NCBI GenBank assembly: GCA_016711295.1
Contig: JADJTE010000018.1
Location: forward strand, 1 to 64,000
Length of the DNA stretch: 64,000 bases
Direction: 5' to 3'
From: Sphingobacteriales bacterium
Lineage (GTDB): Bacteria > Bacteroidota > Bacteroidia > Chitinophagales > UBA2359
Positions 55,501-64,000 of the stretch are shown here, in pieces. The translations under genes were made by a program, and so were the position numbers. Position 1 is the first letter of the stretch. Each line of letters opens with the position of its first letter. The notes beneath the pieces were generated by a model. It ran no database searches, was not told where the DNA came from, and saw nothing but the letters and a program-made list of their open reading frames with translations.

Positions 55501-58500
55501 GTAAATTGGCAGTTAGTCGGCAGAGGTATCGATTTCTCGACCGCGCAATCGGCGGCATTACTGCTACCTACCGATACGGTTTGCGTGCCCGTAGCTGCGG
55601 CAGGTAAGATGAGCGTATAAGTACCTCCGCCTGTAGGTGTAAATGCAGCAGGCAAAGTATAGGTAGCCGCCGTAAATTGAGGGGCACCGCCTGTAATATT
55701 GCTAATCGTTAGGCTATATCCATCGGCAACGCCGTCGGTATTAGCATCGTAGCAAGCCGAGTTGAGCGTATAGTTTATGGCATCGGTTAGCACTACTTGG
55801 GCAGGCGTACCGAAATCGTAACAATCATCGCTATATGCCGGAAAATCGGGTATAAAGCAAGCCCCTGCACTGATAGTAAAGCATACATCTTGCGTTGTGC
55901 CTGCGGCAACCGTGCCCGATACACCTTCTATCACATAGGATTGCGTAACACCGTCACATGTAACGCTCACGACCAAATCTTCGATAAAGAATTGCAAGTC
56001 GCCCGTACCTACATTAGTTGCGGTCAAGCACCATTCGCCATTGGGATTGCCCGAAAATAGCGTAGTCATTTGTAGTGGCAATACACCTGGCGTGCTTTGT
56101 ACTACTTGCCATAAGTTGGGCGTAATGGGCGTACCCTCCAAAGAGGCTTGCCCTATTGCCTCAAAAATGGTTTTGCTCGTTCCGTCAGGGAAGGTCAAGA
56201 TAAGTGGGTCTATAATCCAACCCGTGCCGCCTACGCCGGGCATAATACCGCCATTTGGTACGCAGCCCGCCGCGGGGTTATAGGGTATTTGTGGACAAAC
56301 AGGTGCGCCTGCGGGTTGCGATATAAAAGGTGTCACTTGATATACACCTGCAGGGATAGAGCCGTCGTTCTGCAAAGTATAGCTACCGCCGCTGCCCGAA
56401 GGCACTACGCGCGTAGCATTGGCTATATCCGTACTATCGTCGGCAGCTGCTGGGGCTATGATATATGATATAATATTGCCCGGTTTGACGGTGCTACCTG
56501 CTGTACTCACTACTGTGCTGTCGCCCTCGCAAAGCAGCGCGGTTGCTGCTGTCGCCGTACCGCCGTTGCAAGTGACGCAAACAGGATTGACAAGCACCGT
56601 CGTGTCGCATACTGCAAACTGTATGCCCTCTATGGCAATAGTTTGGGTCGAGCCATTGGCGTAAGGACCAAGTACTACTGTAGGTGCAGCAGCTGTGAGG
56701 GGCGCACCTGTATTTGTGCCATTCACTTTGACGCGATACGAACTATTGATAGTGCCTACCGACAATACGTTGACCAATATTTCGTAGCCACCCGAAGGCA
56801 AGCAATTAGAACCAACTGCCGCATTGAACCCGCACGAAGTTGGGCAGTCTGTGGGTGCCTCGGCGGTACGAGTGGCTTCGCACGACTCCGCGCCATTAGC
56901 AGTAGAGCCTACCGTAACACTCACCGAATTGCCAACCGATAAAGGCAAGATACTGCGCCAAAAGCCACTACCTATATCCGTATAGCCTGCGGGCAATTGG
57001 TAGCTTGCGCCACTCACTACACCAGGCGCACCGCCTGTGATATTGCTGATAGTGGCTTCGTAGCTATCGGTCAAGCCATCATTGTTGGCATCATGACACG
57101 AAAGCGCGAAATCAAAATTGAGGTCGTTGACCAAAGTAACGGGTATGGCATCACCAAAATCAGTACATAATGGGTCTATTTCAGGGAAATTGGGTATAAT
57201 AGTTCCCGCATTGACCTCGAAGCAAATTTGATGAGCCTGTGCGTCGGGCGGTATCGTGCCCGATGTGCCTTGTATCGGATAGGTCAAGGTTTGCCCTTGG
57301 CAATTGACCGTAAATTCAAAATCGGGCAAACTAAACACTAATGGGTCGGTGCCCACGTTGGTAATTTCGATACACCATGTTCCGTTGGGGTCGCCGTCAT
57401 AAATAGCGTTGGTGCTTAGGGGCAATAGCCCTTGGTCGTCTACTACATCCCATAGCGTACAGTTAATTACCGTACCTACCAAACCTGGCTGCCCTACCGC
57501 AATCAACAGGTCTTCCGACGTGCCGTCGGGGTAGTGTAGCACGATAGGATTGATGCCCCATGCTGCGGGGCAATTGACCGTAGGTGCTAACAAGGCATTG
57601 GGTATGCAGCCTGCTGCGGGGTCATAAGGTATGGGTAGCTCAATAGCATCGCCTGCGGCTCGCGAAATGAAAGGTGTCACAAAATAGTTTCCTGCTGGTA
57701 GTTGGCAATCGTTGTTTAGGTCGTAGCTAAAATCGGCATTGCCTGGTTCTATCAAAATGGCTTGGTCTAAATCGGCTTCCGACTCAATGGGCTGCGGTGC
57801 CACCGCCCAACCTATGATGTCCAAATCCTCTTTTACGTTGTCGTTAACTAAACTGATATGCGCTGTTTGGTCGCAGCAGATAATATTGTTAGCCAAAGCC
57901 ACCGCCGAACCTGCCGAACATTCCGAGCAGTCAATCGTGCCATCATAGGTAAATACCGTATTGCAATCCGCATCAGCTACCGATACGAGGGTCAGTGTGG
58001 GCATTGATAAATTGGCATAGGTGCCAATATAGAATGTATCGGCGACAGCTATACCCGTAATAGCAGTACTGCCTTGGTTGTCTTGTAGCGTATAAGTAGC
58101 CGAGCTACCCAATTGCGATAAGATAACCTTTGCTTGCCACGTATTGTCGTCTATACATTCGCCGCTAAACGATACCACAGGTGGTATGCAAATACAAGGG
58201 TCATTAGCCAATACGCCTTGTATGCCATTGCAAGCCGCACCCGAAGGTCCGTTTGCGCTGCTACTATTGATATTAAAGGAATAAGGGAAACTATTGATAG
58301 TAGTCGTAAATGTATAAGTATCGGTTGCCGAATTATACGTAGCAGCCGATGGGAATTGGTAGGTAGCACCTGCTATCACGCCCGGTGCGCCGCCGTGCAA
58401 GCCTTGTACGTGTACGACATATACGTTGGCAGTTTCGTTGGCACATTCCCCCGTAACACTCGTATAGGATATATCGTCCAATACGGTCACTACGGCAGGT

Positions 58501-61500
58501 GTGCCATAATCGCTACATTCATCGCTGACTGATGGGAACAAGGTAGGCAACGAAGGTACATTGATACAAATCGTAGTATCGGTATTGCCCTGGTATTATC
58601 GCATTCAATCCCTCTACCACATAGACTTCATCGGCACTAATCAGCGTACAACTATCTGCGCTTACGCTCAATTCAAAATCGGGCAAGTTCAGTTGCAGCG
58701 TACCACTACCCGTATTATTGACCCTAAAACACCACTCGCCATTGGGATTTCCGTTATAGAGCAAGCCCAAGGGTATGCAGGGCAAATCGTTATTGCCGTC
58801 GCTGTTTAAGTCGGGCAATTGCGGTATGCCGTTCAAGAACGATTGCGTGATGCACACATTGAGCGGGCTACCGGTGAGGGCTGCTGTTGCTGTTTCAATG
58901 ACATTGACGGGGTCGCCTTCGGGAAATTGAATGAAAAACTCACAAATTTCCCAGCCCGAACCGCCTATGGTGGGGCATAGTGCGGCGTAGGGGTCGCAAT
59001 TGTTAGCGGGGTCGTAGGTAATAACGGGTATGCTCACCTGTGGCGACGGAATGATTAGGTCGGCAGTTAGGGTTTGCCCTGGTACTACCGTGCCACTAAT
59101 GCCGTTCACAAAACTAATTTGGTCTTCTGTAATCAAGGTACAGCTATCTGCGCTGACGCTCACTTCAAAATCAGGTATATTAAAATTGAGTGCGCCTGTA
59201 CCTGTATTGGTAAATGAAATCGTCCAAGTGCCATTGGGGTCGCCGTTATAGAGGGTCGAAAGGGCGATACAAGGTATATCGTTGTTGCCGTCGCCGTCTA
59301 AGTCACTCAATTGCGGAATGCTGTTTAGCAAGGCTTGGTTGATAGGAACATTGGCGGGTGCGCCTAAGAGGGCGGCTGTCACCACTTCGGCTACATTGAT
59401 GGTTGTACCATTGGGCAATGTCACCAACATCGGGAATAGTGTCCAACCATCACCGCTAAACGTAGGGCATAATTGGGCGTAGGGGTCGCAATTGTTAGCG
59501 GGGTCAAATATGATGGGGTCGGGCGGACCTAATTGGGGCGGCACTTTCGAGATAAAAGGTGTAGCATAGTAGCGTCCTGGAGGTATCGTGCCACTACCTT
59601 CGAAGCAATCGCGCGTTAAGGTTAGGCTATTGTCAGGGCTTGCTTGATAAACCCAACCTGCGTCGGCGGCAGTTTGCACTTGGTCTGTATTTATAATAGC
59701 ACCGTCAGCAAAAGGCGACAAGCCCCAAGCCAGTGTAAAGCGGTTGGTTTCGGTAATATTAGCAGTCGGATTATTAATTGTAACCGACTCATCACAGCAC
59801 AACACACTATTGCTCACTGTTCCAGCAGCACCCGCATCGCAAATCGGGCAATCGACCGTACCCGTTAAGGCTGTTGTTTGGTCGCAACCTGAGCCATCTT
59901 CTACAATAATCGTCCAATCGGTATCATGCGCCAAAATTTGTCCATTTTGGTTGGGCGAACTTGTAGCTACGTGGTAGCCCGCTCCCGAACCACCAAGGGC
60001 ATTGGTAAAATTGACCTGCAAGCCTGTCGTACAATTATACGATGCCGTAATGCCCGATACAGGTGCATAGACGTTATAGGTTACTTGCCCCGTAGAGGTA
60101 CAGCCCAAAGCATTGCTCACCACTACGTAGTAAGTGCGCGATTGCCCATTTGCTAAGGTTTGGTTAGCGGGGTCATTATTCGGATTGCTCGCATTTAGGA
60201 GAGTTCCGCCTGCTGCGGGGTTGCCGTTATACCAAGTAAAGGTGAGGTTGGCGGCATTGCTGAATTGAGTATTGAGCGTGGGCAAATTGATGACCGTAGT
60301 AGCAGGGCTGACAGCAGCACATAAGTTTTGGGCGGCTACGGTATTGAGTGCAGGTGCGGCTTGGGTCGGATAGGTAAAGCCCACATTATTGCGGCAGCCA
60401 TTTTGGTCGGTAAATTCTACATAAATTGGTTCATTTGTAGGCACAAAAGCAGTAGGGTCGGGTATGGCTACGCCGCCAAAAGTAGGATTGCTCGTAAACC
60501 AAGCAAAGGTACCTGCTGCCGTAGTTACTTGTGCTTGCAATAGGGTTAGATTTACGGCAGTACCCACGCATACAGGTGTAGGCGTAGGAGTGCTGATAGT
60601 TGGCAATGGATTGACGGTATAGGTAATGCTCGCCTCCGCAGAACAGCCTGTAGCGGCATTGGTAAATAATACATAATAGGTGCTGCCGTTGGTGGGCGTG
60701 ACAGGCACAGGCTGGGCATTATTAGTATTGCCCAAAGCTACGCCGCCGTTATCGGGGTCGCCGTTATACCATTGGAAAGTTCCTGCGTCAGTAGTCAGGG
60801 CGGTTTGGTTGTCGCGTAGGTTCACCATTTGCCCGCTACAACTTTCGGGAGCAGCGGCTAACAAAATGGGTATGGGATGATAGCTAAATTGGATATAGCT
60901 CGTAGCAGCACAGCCATTAGAGGGCACATAGCGCACATAATACCGCTCCGACCCGATAGGGGTTACATTGGTGGGGTCGGCAATGAGCGCGCCGGCTGGT
61001 GGCGTAGCGGCATCGGGGTTGCCTACAAACCATTGGAAAGTACCGCTTTGCCCGGTTAGCAGGTCATTAAATGCAGTAAGGTCTACACTTTCGCCTGGGC
61101 AGATAGGTGCGGGAGTTATATCATTAAGCGAACTGACACCCAATACCGTCAGCGTAAAACATTTGGCGGGCGTGCGGCAGGTGCCGTTGTCACAAAACTC
61201 CATGTCTACGCAATACATAGTATTAGACGCAGGGCTTACTACGGTCGAAGTCAATTCGGGCGCACCGCTGTTGGGGTTGCCCTCATACCAATGATAAGTA
61301 CCGCCTGTGGCAGGGGTAGGTGCGGGGTTTAGCGTACTGAGGTCAAATGATTGACCCGAACAAATGGGTGTAGGAGCAGCCACATTGGCAATAGTTACGT
61401 TGGGCAATATGGTCACGGCTTCCGATTCGCCCAAGCTATTGCAGGAGGGGCAAATAGTTGGAAAATTGTAGGTTTCGTTCAAGAAAACGGTCAAATCCCA

Positions 61501-64000
61501 ATCGACGTGTCCGGTTTGGTCGCAGGCTAAGGGCGTTAGCGGCACAATGACGATGGTATTAGAAATATTTTCGCCGTTGGGGTCTTGTGTCCAGTTGTTT
61601 TGCGTATAGAGTCCCGTCTGGCAAGCGTTGATGTTCGGGAAATTAGAGTTGATACCGCCATTGGGTATCTGATTACCCAATACCTCGCAGCTGTTCGGGT
61701 TAATATTATAGCCGTCGGTATTGACGCTATTATAAGAGATATTATAGGTTGTAAGTCCTGCACAAAAAGGCACGCCCGATACGGTACTTACGCCGCCACC
61801 TATACCTGGCACAGGCAAAGACCCGAAACCATTGCAGCCAATTCCGTCTCCTACCGCCGTATAAGTGCCTTCTATGTCTTGTTTAAAACCCGATGTAGCG
61901 CGGAATGACAAGAAAGGTGTAAAGAAATAGGTTTGCCCGCAAGTGCTAGTAGGCTGTGGCAAGTTTATACCGTTGTTGTTGAATATCTGCGCGGGATTTA
62001 TGGTACCTGGGCTGTTAAACGGTCCTAAAATGGCTACATCGGCTTTGGATTGCAGGTCGGTAGTACTACTGACATTGGTAATGGGCTGTGTTGATACGGC
62101 AAGCCCTACCACAAATCCGGGTTTGATGACCAAAGCCCCTGCACTGCTGATGCTAAAATTATTGCCCCAACAAACCGTTTGGGCGGTAGTAGTAGCACTA
62201 CCTGGGTCGTCGTCGTTACAAGATGGGCAACCTGCCGTAAATGACCCTGTTGCGGCGCAGCCTGCGGGCGCACCGGTAATAGACGCGCTATAATTGACCG
62301 TAACAGCGCTGCCTGGGGCAGGGTTTGCCGCGCCGCCGTTAGTAATCGTCAAATTATCGTTGCAATTATCAATAGGCATAGCCGAACATGCTTCGGTCGT
62401 AAACTCGACACCGAAGCGCGGACGGTTATATACGCTTAGCGTAGCGGCGGTTAAGGTGCTTACTGCGGCAGGCGTACCGCCATTTAAACAGGTGACAACA
62501 GCAGTATAAACTTGGCTCTCGGCAGCGCAATAGTCGCTGCTTGTCAAGGTGCGATTATAGGTAAGCCCCGTAGCACCGCCGATATTTACGCCATTCAATT
62601 GCCATTGGATGCGATAGTCGGTATTGAGTTGTGCGCCTGCTGTTACAGTTGCGGTAAAAGTGACTGCATCGCCCGCACATCGGCTATTGCCGCTGCCTGA
62701 TGCGGTAGCGGTCAGCAATTCGGGGCAGATTTTGCAAGTTTGTTGGATATTGCCTAAATTGAGGTTACAATTGACATCTACATCGTTCAGGATTTTGATA
62801 TTGACCGATGTGTTGTTGGGATAAGGTCCGAAAGTATAATTTCCTGCTGCATTGATGGTCAATGCCGACCCCTGCGAGGGTATGATGGTATAGCTGCTGG
62901 CATCGCCAAAGGCAGTTACACTTACATTAATATTAAACTGGTTGCTGCCTTGGCATACCGCCGTAGCTGTGGCAACGGGTGGGTTGCAATTGCTGAGGCA
63001 GGTGATAGGTGGCGTAACGACCAAATTACAAGATGCCAAGCCGTTAGATATAATAAACTCGCCTTGTGTGCCGTTGTCGCCGGGCAAAAAATCGGTCGTA
63101 TTTTGCCCTATTTGCCCATTAACGGTAAAGTTGGGACAGGCTACCGACACCGTAATAGAACAATCGGGGTCTTGTATATTAGTTGTATTATCTATGATTA
63201 CATCTGCCAAAGTCAGTTCGGGATAGACCGTCACATTAAAGTTTTGGTTGCTCGTAATCACCGAGCCGTTATTGGTACAAGTTAAGGTTTGCAGCCTATA
63301 TGTCAGCGTTTGTGGGTCGCAGGTTGTATTGCTTAACGTGATGCTGGGATTGGCTTGGCTACTCGCAAATCCGTTGGGTCCCGTCCATGAATAAGTGACA
63401 TTGGGTGCGCCCGCGGGGTTTAGCGTAGCCGACAAGGTAATAGCTGTACCTGAACAAACCGCATTTTGGTTGGCTTGCGCTGAAATAAACGCAGGGCAGC
63501 CGCCGAACACAAAAAACTCTACGGGGTCGGCACAAATAGCAGTAGTGGTTGTATAAGCGGGTACGGTTATGGTCGAGGCAGCTAAGTTGTAGCTGACCGG
63601 ACCACTATTGCCTGCCAAATTTCTTATTTCTACTGTCCAAGTGCCGTTAGGTGGCTCGGTTAGTTGGAGCAGCGAAATAGGAATAGAACCGCCCAAACCT
63701 TGTATTGTACCAACGGATATACCACCCGTGCATATTTGCGTACCGCTTGGCAGCGTAAGACATATTTCGACCAAATCGCTGCTATTGCCCGATACCGTCA
63801 ATAATAAATTGCCGGTATAGGTCGAAACGCCTTGTTGGAAACAAATATCCGACACAGTAAAAGTCTGAATATTAATGCCACCTACGGGAATAGTTGCGCT
63901 AAATGGTCCCAGCGTAAAGCTGCGTGCAGGGATATTTGACCCTGCCGGCAAACAAGGAGTAAACGATTTTTCGCCCAAGGCGGCGCAATTAGGCGCAAAA
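52548..64000 (-). CDS. Giant T9SS-exported multidomain surface protein, 5' end beyond window
   Basis: More than 3,800 residues; the frame is open at 64000 and ends at 52548. One shift near 58592 joins the halves (IIPGNTDTTICINVPSLPTL corrected). From the N-terminal side: P-domain-like and Ig-like segments; five Ig-like modules of about 75-80 residues with WYxGNP signatures (about 61400-60150); six modules of about 150 residues with PxxGWxxxP, YxGxPNGxW and a CFEV or similar end (between about 59500 and 54000), resembling proprotein-convertase P-domains; a cadherin/tandem-95-like unit (about 53700-53400); the conserved LRWATATETNSHHFTLQRATDG region; and a type A T9SS sorting domain (DIAPVPATDFVTIGF, GVYFVTLSDGSHTTTGKVVKQ). 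It should cross the outer membrane by T9SS and be anchored to or released from the cell surface. Copies 3 and 4 of the P-like module are nearly identical at DNA level, so the array is expanding. Confidence 0.88.

Overview
The window comes from a member of the Bacteroidota, probably a Saprospiria/Chitinophagia-type gliding or surface-adhesive bacterium; the exact class is not resolved. Evidence: TAnnTTTG-type -7 promoter boxes with almost no Shine-Dalgarno sequences, type III glutamine synthetase (glnN), SprB-type adhesin repeats, a type IX secretion (T9SS) C-terminal sorting domain, the bacteroidete rpsF-rpsR-rplI order, atpD-atpC as a separate pair, and the futalosine route gene mqnB.

Layout. 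1-9694 (minus) is the N-terminal part of a giant secreted adhesin ending in a tandem SprB array that runs off the left edge. 9757-19528 holds a secreted protein of unknown function, a redoxin/copper-monooxygenase-like lipoprotein, an operon queD-adenine deaminase-TPR/CHAT protease, a convergent sigma factor/zinc-finger protein pair and tRNA-Val. 19529-26752 holds atpC, atpD, a ChaN-like protein, a CPBP membrane protein, mnmA and an ABC exporter. 26970-29001 is an AT-rich HindVP-type restriction-modification pair. 29063-45770 is core genome: PPIase, RAYT transposase, polysaccharide deacetylase, mqnB, SDR, peptide permease, ribosomal proteins, M48 protease, tandem TonB, acyl-CoA carboxylase beta, glnN, acyltransferase. 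46033-51958 (minus) is an AT-rich accessory island: AbiEi/AbiEii toxin-antitoxin with a WG-repeat protein, and a glycosyltransferase-radical SAM fusion with a histidine phosphatase and a core-deleted O-methyltransferase. 52548-64000 (minus) is a second giant T9SS-exported protein, open at the right edge.

Two things cut across the window. First, at least 25 frameshifts interrupt otherwise well-conserved genes, including atpD, glnN, ppiD and the carboxylase. Many sit in homopolymer runs, so they look like uncorrected long-read indels rather than pseudogenes, and I merge the pieces into single genes. Second, a family of non-autonomous mobile elements (MITE-like) has 12-bp termini GTAACTATTTAG and 8-bp target duplications. 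Three complete copies and one probable remnant are present; none has a transposase, and the ends and duplication length fit IS66-family mobilisation.

Functional themes are surface adhesion and T9SS export, mobile-DNA and phage defence (HindVP R-M, AbiE), and a possible proteolytic signalling module (TPR-CHAT protease beside a sigma/anti-sigma pair). The last, and the radical SAM-glycosyltransferase island, are the best candidates for undescribed biology.
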